Part shown: positions 31,063 to 42,081 of the stretch, piece by piece | Numbering within the stretch: the first letter of the stretch is position 1 | Layout: every line of letters begins with the position of its first letter | Assembly (NCBI GenBank): GCA_004352715.1 | Contig: SCFE01000089.1 | Location: forward strand, 1,778,029 to 1,820,617 | Direction: 5' to 3' | Origin: Hofstenia miamia | Taxonomy: Eukaryota; Xenacoelomorpha; Acoela | DNA: 42,589 nt | Program-made: the position numbers and the translations under genes | Notes under the pieces: generated by a model | What the model was told of the DNA's origin: nothing | The model's database searches: none | What the model saw: the letters and a program-made list of their open reading frames with translations, nothing else

Positions 31063-32036
31063 ATGAGTCGCCTTGCTGAAGAAGATAAGATTTTGATTAT
31101 TCAGCTTTATTTTGAAAATGGCAAATGCGTCAATGAAACCATTAGAAAGTTTGGCATGCAGAAAGGTTATAAAAGTAAGAAAAACCTACCTCATCCTTCA
31201 ACAGCTAAAAATCTTGTCACTAAATTTCAAGAAACAGGTTAATGAGAAACCGAACATTGTGTTTGAACAATCACACTCATCACCAATGCTAAATGTTTGG
31301 ATAGGCATCACATCAAGATTCCTTATTGGTCCACAATTTTTTGAACAAGATGGTGTTACAGTCAACATAAATGGAGACAATTATTCTGCGATGTTTGAAC
31401 ACTTTNNNNNNNNNNNNNNNNNNNNNATGCAGAAAGGTTATAAAAGTAAGAAAAACCTACCTCATCCTTCAACAGCTAAAAATCTTGTCACTAAATTTCA
31501 AGAAACAGGTTAATGAGAAACCGAACATTGTGTTTGAACAATCACACTCATCACCAATGCTAAATGTTTGGATAGGCATCACATCAAGATTCCTTATTGG
31601 TCCACAATTTTTTGAACAAGATGGTGTTACAGTCAACATAAATGGAGACAATTATTCTGCGATGTTTGAACACTTTCTCATTCCAAGTCTAAAACGAATA
31701 AGAAAGTTGTCAATTACTACCTTTCAGCAGAATGGTGCATCTGCACATGTATCTTATGAGTCAAAAAGAGTAATCCAGGAAAATTTTCAAATCGAGTTAT
31801 CTCACGTCACTTGTAGTCTTGATTTATCTCCCTTAGACTATTGGTTATGGAGTTACCTGAAAGATAGAATATTTAATGTTGGTGAAATGCCTGGCTCATT
31901 GGATGACTTGAAAATAAGAATTATAATCCCCTGTGAAAATATTAATTTACAAATTCTATCATCTTCAGTACAAAATTTTCAATTTCGAGTTACACAATTT
32001 TTGCAAACAGAAGGTTGTCAATTGATTGATTCATAG
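31063..32036 (+). pseudogene. Mariner-like transposase, internally deleted
   Basis: It starts MSRLAEEDKILIIQLYF (31063) with the N-terminal helix-turn-helix part (NETIRKFGMQKG, STAKNLVTKFQETG), then stops at 31240-31242, where a deletion has joined it out of frame to NEKPNIVFEQSH. That deletion removes the DNA-binding linker and the first catalytic Asp. The core continues LNVWIGITSRFLIGPQFF, QQNGASAH, DLSPLDYWLWSYLKDR and ends CQLIDS with TAG at 32034-32036. The second catalytic Asp, usually in QQDGAP.H, is Asn. The third (DLSPLDY) is kept. It is dead on three counts. The block 31156-31405 repeats at 31427-31676. Confidence 0.9.
31406..31426. other. 21-N gap between identical 250-bp blocks
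   Basis: 31156-31405 and 31427-31676 are the same sequence. Unmerged overlapping contig ends are the simplest reason. Confidence 0.9.
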
Positions 32037-32147
32037 AAAATCCTAACATGTATTGTACAATATTTCTTTTGTTTGTAATCATTACATTGATCACTTTTGT
32101 TAATATAATGTTTTATAAAATCTTGTTTGTTGTGGGACACACGGTAT

Positions 32148-33110
32148 ATCATTATACTTTATGCACTGACATTAGAGTTATAGTTTTGAACTAATTTCTG
32201 ACTTGTGCATTGGAGCAAAATCCCTCATCCCTCATATAGTGTGAATTGTAATTTTTATTGCAGTGGTTGTTGCAGATCACCTAGACACTAAAGGTTGAAA
32301 AGGTTGTTTGCTCAAATTTAAATGATACGCAGTTATTTAAATTGTGACGTTCTTACTGTAACCACAAGCTTAAAGAGCTTTACCAAGTTAGACATTTGAG
32401 ACCTATAGATTTTTTTAGGCAATAATAACGAAAATCACATTATTGCTAAGGTTTAAAATAAAAGCATAAACTTTTAGGTTACCAAGGAAAATAATAATTT
32501 CAAGCAAGCCGAAATCAATTTTAGATACTAGTCCATTATAACCCCAAAACCTATTTAGTCTTCCCGATAATATCTTAGTCTCAGAGAAAAGAAAGTTAGA
32601 GAGTTTTCGGATATACTGCTAAATTGACATTTAGAAACAGTTCTAAATAACCAAATTTTTAATTGCTGATGTTAAGCATTCCATTTTATAAATTATATTT
32701 ATATGAAAATATCTATATTTTCAAATAATAAAATCACAGCTTGCACCAATTGAAGACAAAGCGAAAAAACAAATATTAAATAATGTGGTATTAATTTACA
32801 CATAAATTTGCTTTCTTCAAAGATATTCCTTTCCTATATCAAAACTTAGGAAAATATAAAAATACCATCAAATTCTGTATTTATTCCATAGTGCCATGCC
32901 TTTCTAAGGATAAATTACAGTCTTTATAAATACAGTCATCAACCATTGAAAAAAGATATGCTATCCGCATAAATCATAGCGAGGAATTAACATGAAATGA
33001 TTTAATTTAGAACATATAATCAGATTCCATTAAAGGAAGTTTGGAAAAGATAATTTTTTACTATGGTTTATGCCAAACAAAAAATTCTCTAGATGTCTCA
33101 GTAAATGCAT
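32148..33110. other. AT-rich spacer, nothing recognised
   Basis: No coding or repeat motif stood out on either strand. Confidence 0.4.
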
Positions 33111-33121
33111 CTATCAAATAC

Positions 33122-33470
33122 TTCCTTTGAAAAAATTCAGCCCTACAATGCGCATTGCTTCGCCATACAGAACGATTTCGTGCGGACATCAAAATGCAGA
33201 CCAATTTAGAGCAATCGCTAGAAGTATTATTTTTCTATGCATTCTCAAGAAAATATATGGGCGAATAAAATGCAAACGCCCCAAAGGCTAACAAGCATTT
33301 CCTTTGAAGAAAAGCAGCCCTACAATGTACATTCCTTCGCCATACAGAAAGATTTCGTGACGGTTTAAAATGCAGGCCAATTTAGAGCAATCTTTAAAAA
33401 TATTTTTTATGCTAGGTATTAAAATAGCATGCAAAATCGCTATCGCGTAGCAGAAATCTTTCGTGGCACG
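33122..33470. repeat. Diverged tandem duplication, period about 177 bp
   Basis: Shared blocks 177 bp apart: TTCCTTTGAA, CAGCCCTACAATG, CTTCGCCATACAGAA, GATTTCGTG, AAAATGCAG, CCAATTTAGAGCAATC. In one frame both units read ALQC..LRHTERFR, but the second has stops further on. It could be an old satellite fragment or duplicated non-coding DNA. Confidence 0.7.
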
Positions 33471-34960
33471 AAAATATTTGATGTAATGTAAAAAATCACG
33501 AGAGAAGATTTTAATCTGCATCGATAACTAACTGCAGCCAACAAGTTATTGTCTTTTCTTTGCGAAATCAGTCATGTTTGCTTATATAAATTCCTAGTTA
33601 TACATAGGTTTTGCATTGTCTAATTATATTCAATCTTGGTAACGCAAAAGTTTTCTATTTACTTTTGAAACAAAAATTACTTATTATCAAGCAAAATAGC
33701 AAAATTACAACTCTGATGTTACGCTAACAGTTCATGCAATATATTTTGCTTAAATTCATATAAAAATGTTACTCCCTAATTTTAAAAATCCTGCGAACTG
33801 TGTTATTACAATCGATAAAGGTGTCAACATTGGTACATTGAGATCGCCATTTAAATAAGGAAATATGTATTATGTTTATTAAAAATTTTGTAGTGAACCT
33901 TGATTATTGCCACTTTAAAACTCAGTAAATTTAGAATAATTTTTTTCATAGTTTATCGATAATTTATTGTAACCTGAGGTAGCAAGTATGTAAATAGGAA
34001 TGGTACATTTAAATTGACTTTCATTTTAATGTTAAAAATATCGCCAGTGCTTTGAAAAATTGAAAGGCAGATATTTATTGACTTTTTCTAAATATCACAA
34101 GCCATGCAATTGCCAACCCAATTGAAATGTTTATTGCATGTACTTTGTTATTTTAGAGCCTATTTTCACATGTGAATTTTAATGCGCCAATTATTACGCT
34201 TAAGAGGAATTTAGATTCTCCAATTCCTCACATTAAAACTAAAATAAATAATAAAATAACTTCTGAAGATGCATTGTAAAATCAATATCTTACTCTGGCC
34301 AAACACTTTCCTTCAGGTATGTAAATACGAAGACTAATATGCATAAAACTTACATATTTGTATTTGTTTGCTTAATCAATATCAGACAACACTAAAAAAT
34401 TTACAGGTGTTTCGTTACTGAAACTATTAGGTAACTTCAATTAATACTATGATTAAAGTGCAAAATTTATTTTTCACAATTTAAATGTCTTGTTTGATCA
34501 TATAACTTAAATCTTTTACCTAATTTTTTTATTGTCTCATGCAGATATTTTAACAGCAATTAACTTGGACCCAAATAATTTTTACCACTTCCTGATTATT
34601 AATTTTTTCAAAAAATTAATACTCACAAAATGATTGTTTTTTTGGTAATCCATTAACATCTTGGCAAAAAAAATTTAACTTAGAGTTGCATAAATAATAG
34701 ATAAACTTTGCGAGTAAATATATAATATAATTCGTTACGGATTCTTGTCATATTACTACATTGATTTTTAACAATAACCCTAATTGGTATGCTTTGGAAA
34801 TATAAATTAACAGTGCACAGATAGTGAAAAGAATCAAATATTTTTGCCGGAAGAATCCTAAGACATTAATTGCTAATAGAGCTGCAAAATTTGCCTGTGG
34901 TGGGGTTATTGAAAAAGTCAATATACTAACTCAGTGGGTATAGTCACGATCCGGGTCTGG
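33471..34960. other. AT-rich spacer, nothing recognised
   Basis: No supported features; only short random open frames. Confidence 0.4.
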
Positions 34961-34961
34961 A

Positions 34962-35410
34962 CCTTAACCCCTGGAAATATGCACTAAGGTTGTTTGATCG
35001 TGAGAAACCTCTGGCGCCCCTTGGTACAGCACGATTGTATCTTGGTATCGTGGTAACAAAAACTAATTCGGAAAAAGCTTTTAGCGATTTTGGGAATATG
35101 ATTACATGTAAAAGGAACCGAATCACCCACAGGACGTTAGCAAAATCATGATTATCCACTCTTGCAAAAACCAGAAACTTGTTGGAATATTTATGCCTTA
35201 AACATGTTTCTTTTAAAGTTTTCCGTTAGATGTATTTGCGATTGACTACACATATATGACACCTTGTAAAAATAGTTTGTCTTTTTGAAAGTTTTCTAAG
35301 GCATTTGTTAGAAATCAAACTCTCAATTTGGGTCACTCGTCTATATTTTATCAATGAGCGCCTATAGAGTTTCAAAACAGGTTGGCTGATCAAGGGCACA
35401 CTATCTACCA
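34962..35410 (+). pseudogene. hAT transposase C-terminal dimerisation domain remnant and 3' flank
   Basis: 34962-35150 reads LNPWKYALRLFDREKPLAPL, then RLYLGIVVTKTNSEKAFSDF and GNMITCKRNRITHRTL. This follows the hAT C-terminal (hATC) pattern of a PLA..A..YL.I block, then SER.FS.AG, then T..RNRL. A stop follows at about 35146-35148, with a second partly open stretch LAKTRNLLEYLCLKHV. The rest to 35410 is similar to 26150-26340. The catalytic core upstream is missing, so this is a 3' fragment of a different hAT family from the 15.7-kb element. A 71-codon minus-strand frame here is its shadow. Confidence 0.75.
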
Positions 35411-37111
35411 GCTCGCAAGGCCCTATCGATTACCTTATTTGACCCCCTATCTTAGAATTTAGAATATTTCATGCATGACTTTGCTAAGAGCATTTTTGCA
35501 TAGACATTACATGAAGCAGCACATCACCCTGGTCTTCACTGACATTCGAATGCTTCATCTCATTCTATAAGTTTCTAGCATTATTTAAGATGTGAAATAA
35601 AAAATTATCGAAATACTATTATATTAAACAAAAACGCTCGAAAGTCAAATGCAACATTTTATAAGATCAGTCTGGTAAGGATTTATCTATTTGTAAATAT
35701 TTCTTATATTTAAAAATTTAACCAAACCCAAATTTTGGTAAAAATTTCCACTAAGATTTGAGCCGAATTTCAAAGACTTAATATTAACATAATGTTAACC
35801 AGTTACAAAATGGGGCCTCCATGAAAATGAAATCAAATTGAATTCGAATCTATGCTGGTAACTAATTCGAATGCTGGAAAAGTAGTGATTTATCTAGAAA
35901 TTTCTGATGAGGTCTTGAAATTTTGATAATGGAAATAATTTATGAATCTAAATTTTTGTGTAAGTCATTCTAAACTTTTTTGTGTTTCAAAATCGATTAT
36001 TAACAACAGAAGTTTTGGTATAGAAGTTATGACGTAACGTCAACCACAACATATTTTGGATTCAAATACACATTCACATTTGCAAAACATTGCCTGAATA
36101 TTCACATTCGAGGACGCATACAATTTTAGGATTAGTAAGGCCATATTACAGAAACAAACGAAAATCAATATAAATGACTATTCAAACCATTAAAATATGT
36201 AAGGCACACATGGAATTTGTGTTATTCAATGTTTATATGTAAAAATGAGCTTAACTTTATTGAGACGATCCAGTTTTGTAATGTATTTTGTTAGTTTATT
36301 TATTTAAATATGACCCAGTGACCCGACTGACATGTCAACAAATCCTTGACACAATGACTCGGTTGCAACTCTGTTCCAGTGACTCGTTGTTGAACCGATT
36401 AAATAATTGAAAAAAACGCTTATCAAGAAGAAGATCACATTTGGAATTTTAAAAACTGCAATTTTTGGATGTGATTGTCTATACATTCAATCGTAAATAC
36501 TCATTTGGTATTTTTGAGAAAATTTCATTCGTAGACATCGCTATCTGCTCCAAATCTTTGACTGAACTACGAATTAACGTTCACACAATTGAATAAATCG
36601 TAACTATCTGATAAGCAAACACTTTTACACTAAATGAATGTAACTGCGAAGGTTAAAATGCAAGTGATTGTAACCGATGAAGTTTTAAACACAAAAATTA
36701 TCAAAAATTTAGATAATATAACTTATAATGCAGGAAATTGAATTTTGAAATAAAAACAAACCACTTTTGCCAATACATTGAATCTGATCATACGTGGATC
36801 GAAATTTTTAATCACCTGATGCTTAGAATTGTTTTTCGGAAGACTTTGACTGAACTACGAATGACCCCACTAAGCTATAATTCTATTGCAACAGTTATGG
36901 CGATATTGAAAATCAGCTTTTAAAGTTTAAATTTGTGCTGTCTGGTTAGAAGTAAATTTGATTTTATTAAGCTGTAAATATAGGTATGAAAGTAATGTAT
37001 TAATAATAAATTAATGAAGATCATTCGCTTCATTTATATTTGAATATACATATTGACAATGATTTTGTTATTTTTAATGTATAAAACGTATTTCATGAAA
37101 TCACAACTGTT
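35411..37111. other. Upstream region of the transporter gene, no other gene seen
   Basis: AT-rich. A 19-nt exact repeat CTTTGACTGAACTACGAAT occurs at 36556-36574 and 36844-36862. No core promoter can be assigned with confidence. The last in-frame stop before the transporter ATG is the TAA at about 37082. Confidence 0.4.
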
Positions 37112-38719
37112 ATGAATTTTAGGAAAATCATCAGCATGCAAATTTTAGAAACTTGCCAGAAAAAGTTATGTGGTTCTAGTGTATTTTTGTTGTACTTTTT
37201 GCAGGAAGGATTTTTGTATAATTTACATCGTGCAATACGTTATCCGTTGTTTGTTCAATACATGAATCTCCCAGCAAATCAGTATAACTCACTTCGCTCG
37301 CTGTTTAGTTTAGCTGGTAATACGAAGTTTGCATACAGCTTTATCAGTGATGCTGTTCCTATTTGTGGATTACGAAGGTTGCCATATATTTTAATAGGTT
37401 TGTTATTGATAGCCACATCAGCGTTAATAATTGGCATAAAGCCGTTTCCAGAACCATTCTATGTTGTGAAAAATTATAATAACGGTACATGTGAGAGAAC
37501 TGATGAAGTTAACAATGCTGAAACACGTTTCGAGGTTAAGTACTATGTTATGTATTTCATGTTGTGGCACATGGGCATAGCATTTTCTGATTCAGTTGTA
37601 GACGGGTTGATCACACAGAGGTCGAAGAGAGAACCAGAAGAAACCAGGGGAAGAATACTGGCTTGGACAAAAATTGCAGGTAAAGTAGGATTTGTAACCG
37701 CTCTTCTGCTTACAGGTGTTCTTATGAACGGGGTTCAATACGGTGGCACATTTTGCTGGAGTATGAGTATTAACCAAATAATGTTAGTCGCAATAATAGC
37801 TTTAATCATTGGTATTGTCTATGCAATCTTATTTACAAACGAGAAGAATTATGATGAAGCTATTGAGAAAACAATAACCCGTGATGCATTTGCAAAGCTT
37901 TGGAATTTATTACACACTTCATATTATCAGCGGTATATTACTTGTGGAATTTCAGTTGGACTAGTATTTGCCTTGAGAACTCCAGCATCTACAAAAATTG
38001 AAAAAAATTGGGTAAATGTTGAACCACTCGTAAAAAATGTGATAGGCATAATCACAATCTTTCTTGAAATGGGTGGTTTGTATTTATATATGCGCTATCT
38101 CCTTAACTTTAGTTGGAGAGTTATAGTCATTATGCAAGGCTTACTTCCGATTATTCTAGAATTCCCAATAATTGTAATGACTGTTTTCAATATTTACAGA
38201 AATCAATACTTTTGGTTTGCTGATGATTTAATAGAAGCAATCATACAATCATGGATATTTTTAATAGCAGAGCTTATAGGTGTTGAATATGCTCCTCAGG
38301 GACTAGAGGGAGCCACATTCGCTATATTTTCGGCTACGTGTAGCATTGGAATTGTGGGAGGTGCATTTACTTCAAATTTTATCTTTGGATTTTTCAACGT
38401 TATGGAAGATGATATTTACAAAAGTGATACTCCTGCGAATCGCCTCCAAGTTTTCTACTCATTTCTGCTGTCATATACATTAAGAACGATTGGAATGGTA
38501 GTTGTGTTCTTGATCCCTGCTCAAAAGAAGCAAGCTTTACTTTGGAAAAATATAGAAGGAGGTAGCAACACAAAAAGATTTTTCTTTGTCTTTATTTTAG
38601 TATCACTATTAATTATTTCTTTGATCACAAATCTTCTGCCATTGTTCAAAACTACGGAATGCATGCATATTGCTGGGGGCAGTGGTTGCAAAAATGCTAC
38701 TGGCTTTTGGCTCTTATAA
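37112..38719 (+). CDS. Folate-biopterin transporter family (BT1/FBT) membrane protein
   Basis: A 535-residue multi-pass membrane protein in one uninterrupted frame, TAA at 38717-38719. It has the BT1 layout, a major-facilitator branch carrying folates, biopterin or related solutes. An N-terminal helix (22-36) ends in QEGFLYNLHR. The signature loop TKFAYSFISDAVPICGLRRL at 71-90 holds the family's K..yg..SD..P..G.RR.PY pattern and is followed by PYILIG. D160-D164 with RSKREPEETRG (170-180) matches the D..a..R..EP..RG motif. A tryptophan loop near 300, NFSWRV at 332-337 and the APQGLEGATFAI block at 394-405 complete the pattern. About 12 membrane segments lie near 92-110, 143-165, 187-208, 221-241, 276-290, 306-333, 336-359, 371-391, 401-429, 447-469 and 490-512. 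The start is the first ATG after the upstream stop. The last 25 residues carry three Cys (517, 526 and nearby). Substrate cannot be told from sequence. It looks intact and is the only convincing host gene. Confidence 0.9.
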   Translation: MNFRKIISMQILETCQKKLCGSSVFLLYFLQEGFLYNLHRAIRYPLFVQYMNLPANQYNSLRSLFSLAGNTKFAYSFISDAVPICGLRRLPYILIGLLLIATSALIIGIKPFPEPFYVVKNYNNGTCERTDEVNNAETRFEVKYYVMYFMLWHMGIAFSDSVVDGLITQRSKREPEETRGRILAWTKIAGKVGFVTALLLTGVLMNGVQYGGTFCWSMSINQIMLVAIIALIIGIVYAILFTNEKNYDEAIEKTITRDAFAKLWNLLHTSYYQRYITCGISVGLVFALRTPASTKIEKNWVNVEPLVKNVIGIITIFLEMGGLYLYMRYLLNFSWRVIVIMQGLLPIILEFPIIVMTVFNIYRNQYFWFADDLIEAIIQSWIFLIAELIGVEYAPQGLEGATFAIFSATCSIGIVGGAFTSNFIFGFFNVMEDDIYKSDTPANRLQVFYSFLLSYTLRTIGMVVVFLIPAQKKQALLWKNIEGGSNTKRFFFVFILVSLLIISLITNLLPLFKTTECMHIAGGSGCKNATGFWLL

Positions 38720-38852
38720 TATGTATTAAACTATTGTTTTAGAAAATCAATTATTATAAATTGTAATAGATATATTTCAATACGCATTGTACTATACTTT
38801 ATTGACTAAATTATTAGAATACAACAACTACTATATGATGCTTGCTAAAATA

Positions 38853-38881
38853 AACATATAAATAAATAAATAAATAAATAA

Positions 38882-38914
<33 letters not shown>

Positions 38915-39028
38915 NNNNNNNNNNNNNNNNNNNNNNNNNNNNNNNNNNNNNNNNNNNNNNNNNNNNNNNNNNNNNNNNNNNNNNNNNNNNNNNNNNNNNN
39001 NNNNNNNNNNNNNNNNNNNNNNNNNNNN

Positions 39029-39060
<32 letters not shown>
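38853..39060. repeat. (AAAT)n/(TA)n microsatellite with a 114-N gap
   Basis: AAAT units from about 38858, then TA repeats up to 38914, gap 38915-39028, and TA repeats to 39059. Frames of alternating Tyr-Ile crossing it are artefacts. It follows the transporter's 3' end by about 140 bp. Confidence 0.95.
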
Positions 39061-39063
<3 letters not shown>

Positions 39064-39297
39064 CCTGCCACTTTGACTAAAAATTATCATGAAATGTTTT
39101 ATCATGTTAAATCATGTAATGTATATTAAGAGAATATTTGTAAAAAAATTGTTTGACAGCTATTGATTGATATGTTCTTTTCACTCTCAAACAATATTTC
39201 TTCAATTACAGCATGAAAGCTTCAATTATTGGCAAGCTTAACTGAAGGCAAGGACAATTCCGTTGAAGATTCAGGATGCATGGTCCTGTAGTGGTAT

Positions 39298-39357
<60 letters not shown>

Positions 39358-39920
39358 TAATATTAATAATAATAGACTAAGGATCCATTTAAATCACTAA
39401 AAAAATAATGGTTTCCTTAGTAGCCACATTTATGGTTGTCATGGCATGTATTACAGAGGCAAACCAAAAAGTAGTTACAAATATTAAGTTCTTCCAAAAA
39501 TTATCTCTAAAATTTCTTATATAATTGCTTTTTTATATTATGCTTTGAATCAAAATACTAATTTCGGTATGCAAATGAAAAAATTACCAAGAAAACAGAT
39601 GCGATTGAAATAAAATTGCTGCGAATTTGATTTTTTCAATGATTTACATTTAAATAATTGTTTATCAGATGAACGTAATCCAGGTCCAAAGAGTGATCTA
39701 ATTGTATAAATTTTTATATCCTTACCATTGAGTATCCATCGCCAACAGCGGTATTTGTAGGCTCTCAAATTATTTGACATCAAGCATTGACAGAAATCAA
39801 CTTTGAGAAGCGCATGTTAGCTTAGATAATATTAGAGATAAATAGAGCTGTAGTTTAGATATCCAATTAGTATGAAAAGGTATGTTGCGCTTCAATAGAG
39901 GAAATACGTAGTTACCTGAC
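39061..39920. other. Spacer with an (AAT)n microsatellite
   Basis: AAT/ATA repeats at about 39303-39375. A 77-codon minus-strand frame at 39550-39783 has no recognisable motif. Nothing else supported. Confidence 0.5.
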
Positions 39921-39924
39921 ATGT

Positions 39925-40260
39925 CCATTTTATGTTAGTATTAATATAAATCCAAATTGAGCAGAATATGTATGATCTTTTACTATCATATATTGATAAT
40001 CAAAGATTAGTTTTTCGAAAACTAAAGACAATTTTGACATAATGGACAAAGGCCTGTAGCTGGAAATATCGTCATGTTTTCCAGATTTTAAAAACAAACA
40101 ATTTTTGTTGTTTTCCACATACAAGGATAAACGCCGCTCTTTAAAATGTTTTCAAAGAGGTATTTTACATGTGGAGTTATGCATTTGCATAATTTTTAAA
40201 AATTGAAATTGGAAATGATCAGATCCAAATCCAATTGAACTTATGTTGGATGAATGACTA
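39925..40260 (-). pseudogene. LINE reverse transcriptase fragment (minus strand)
   Basis: On the minus strand, after SSIGFGSDHFQF and PHVKYLFENILKSGVYPCMW (broken frame, about 40100-40190), the frame reads LKSGKHDDISSYRPLSIMSK and LSLVFEKLIFD, then QFGF (to about 39935). These are the usual W+...i.P.FK.GD..D..NYRPISILS...K.FEK.I...QFGF landmarks at the start of a non-LTR RT. Frame changes occur near 40120. Motifs after QFGF are not found, so only the RT N-terminus remains. It differs from, and is opposite to, the LINE at 14.7-20.4 kb. Confidence 0.8.
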
Positions 40261-41230
40261 AATACATCTTTATTGAAAATATAAAATTTCTAATAATTAA
40301 GAACTCTTTTGTTCATACTGGTATTGTAGTCGAAGTCGCAATTGCTTGAATAAGCAGAATGGAAGAATTTATTAAAAGCATTCGATATGTAAAGATCTGA
40401 ATTAAAGGTAGCTCCATTGAGCCACATTTTTTACGGAAGTTTAGATTCAGATAAAAATTTAAAAGTTTATAACAACTAAGTTCATTAAAATAATATCTTC
40501 AGTTTCTGAAATCAACACTGCATTTTTTATTAGTTTTTCAGTTTTGTTGACTAATTATTAAGCCTGCTCATTGTAATTAAAATTGCTCATGTTAACAATT
40601 AATACTTTCTCCATTATTTTAGTGTACATCGCTTTATATGATAAGAAACAAAATCCATTATTCGTATATAGAAATTCAATAATTCGGTAAATCATTTAAA
40701 TATCCAATTGATTTTTAAGAATGTATAGCATTCCTAATTACTAACAATTTCAAATATTATGCTTACATTTGGGGAAAACGTTTTAATAAGGCTAATAAAA
40801 CATTAGAAATTAAACAAATACGTTTATGCTATACTACATTTCACAAATTAGTTAAATTTAAGAGAGAATTCAAAAAAAGCAAATGGCCCTAGTAGTGATT
40901 CAAATTCTGCACATCATAAAGTATTTTTGAAATTTAGTAAAAAAAAGTGCGATGAATAAAATTTTTTCAATATAATCAGGAAAATATTATCCATATATGC
41001 CATCAAGTGTCAGAAATATGTATGCATCAACATCATGCTACAAACAACAATTATAATATAATAATGAGAACACCCAATGCGAAGATTGCAGAAGCTTTAA
41101 TAATCAAGAAACATAACAATTATTGAACAAGCAACAAAGTAATATGAGCCTATTAAATTTATTTTAAGTGCAAGAAAATTTAGGCATCATTAAATTTTAG
41201 TGTAGTATATTGTAAATATTATTCCCACAA
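40261..41230. other. AT-rich spacer, possibly Penelope/LINE 3' coding scraps
   Basis: No firm features. On the plus strand about 41070-41135 reads PNAKIAEALIIKKHNNY, similar in style to the end of GIY-YIG regions in Penelope-like elements, but too short to assign. Confidence 0.25.
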
Positions 41231-41312
41231 AATTTGGATTCTGATGATGACTTTCGAATCGAAACCGGTTAACACTAAATTGAACACAATACATATACAT
41301 GTATATATATAT
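41231..41312 (+). repeat. Retroelement tail with hammerhead-ribozyme-like core
   Basis: Order: AATTTGGATT, CTGATGA (41241-41247), a weak stem, GAAA (41261-41264), ACCGGT self-complementary block, TT, AACACTAAATT, then a TA-rich microsatellite to about 41312. AATTT pairs with AAATT across the core as stem I would. Stem II pairs poorly and has an extra U, so an active ribozyme is doubtful. Hammerhead motifs with very short stem III are known in Penelope-like elements. Confidence 0.4.
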
Positions 41313-41464
41313 AGTTCGGTGTTTTTTTTAAAAATATTGTGCTCAAAATATTTTTTACATAGCTCTTCCTATTATTAAATAAAAATTTCTTAAATAAGAT
41401 TATAGGAAAGGCATAGTGACTGCAAAAAATAAGAAAAATTTTCATAATCAAATTAACTTGCTTT

Positions 41465-41563
41465 ACCTAAAATAGGCTCGTTTCGGGCTCGTTGTATATC
41501 AAATGCTGTGCTCAAGCTCGGCTCGGCTCGGCTCGTTGGAAGCTCGGCTCGTTGACAAGTCTG
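41465..41563. mobile_element. hAT-type right end with GGCTCG subterminal repeats
   Basis: GGCTCGTTTCGGGCTCG (41475 on), a tandem CTCGG run at 41517-41535 and again AGCTCGGCTCGTT near 41541-41553, closing GACAAGTCTG at 41563. The inverse CAGACTTGTC followed by GAGCCGAGC arrays is typical of hAT MITE ends. The left end was not found in the window. Confidence 0.5.
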
Positions 41564-42077
41564 GAGTACACCTATGTTTATTTATATCTATGGTTACGTA
41601 CAAGACAATACGGTATCGCCTTGGTAATTTTCATTTTTAAAATATTACATTTGAATCATTGCTATCCAAAAGCTATGAAGGTGTTCTTTGGTAAAAGTGT
41701 AAAGTTTATAAGCTCAAGTATGTGATAAATCAATAGAAACCATCATCATTAATAGCAATATACATAATTCGATTTTTACTAGCAACAATGTATGCTCCTT
41801 GATTTCCAAGCATTTTTGCAAGATGAAACTCCATGCCACTTTTCAAAAGGACTCTAAAAGATAAATGTATTAGATTTACCAAATTAAATTCATCATCTGT
41901 TTTTATAAATAAATGAAAATTTAGGAATAATTCTGAAGATGTTCACAGAAACAGCAAACAAAATTAGAGTCGAGGAATTTGTAATTCCTTGTGGGCGGCC
42001 TTACATGTTTTGTCTTATGTATTTTAGAATGCATGCAAACAGGGGTGAACAATGAATTATTGCTAAAACAATACTAA
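41564..42077. other. Spacer, nothing recognised
   Basis: No coding or repeat signal beyond ordinary AT-rich sequence. Confidence 0.4.
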
Positions 42078-42081
42078 CCAA

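Larger units (their letters stand above)
30953..32145 (+). mobile_element. Tc1/mariner-family element with TA target duplication
   Basis: TIRs CCGTGTGTCCCAGAACA (30953-30969) and the inverse of CCGTGTGTCCCACAACA (32129-32145) with one mismatch, flanked by TA at 30951-30952 and 32146-32147. It contains a broken transposase. The apparent length of 1,193 bp includes a 250-bp exact duplication around a 21-N gap, so the real element is probably near 0.92 kb. Confidence 0.93.

Noticed and set aside
31112-32036. Two overlapping transposase genes
   Set aside because: They are one broken mariner gene with an assembly duplication; the N-terminal part of the frame starting at 31112 is out of the true reading frame.
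38814-39105. Tyr-Ile repeat proteins
   Set aside because: They are translation of a TA microsatellite and a gap.
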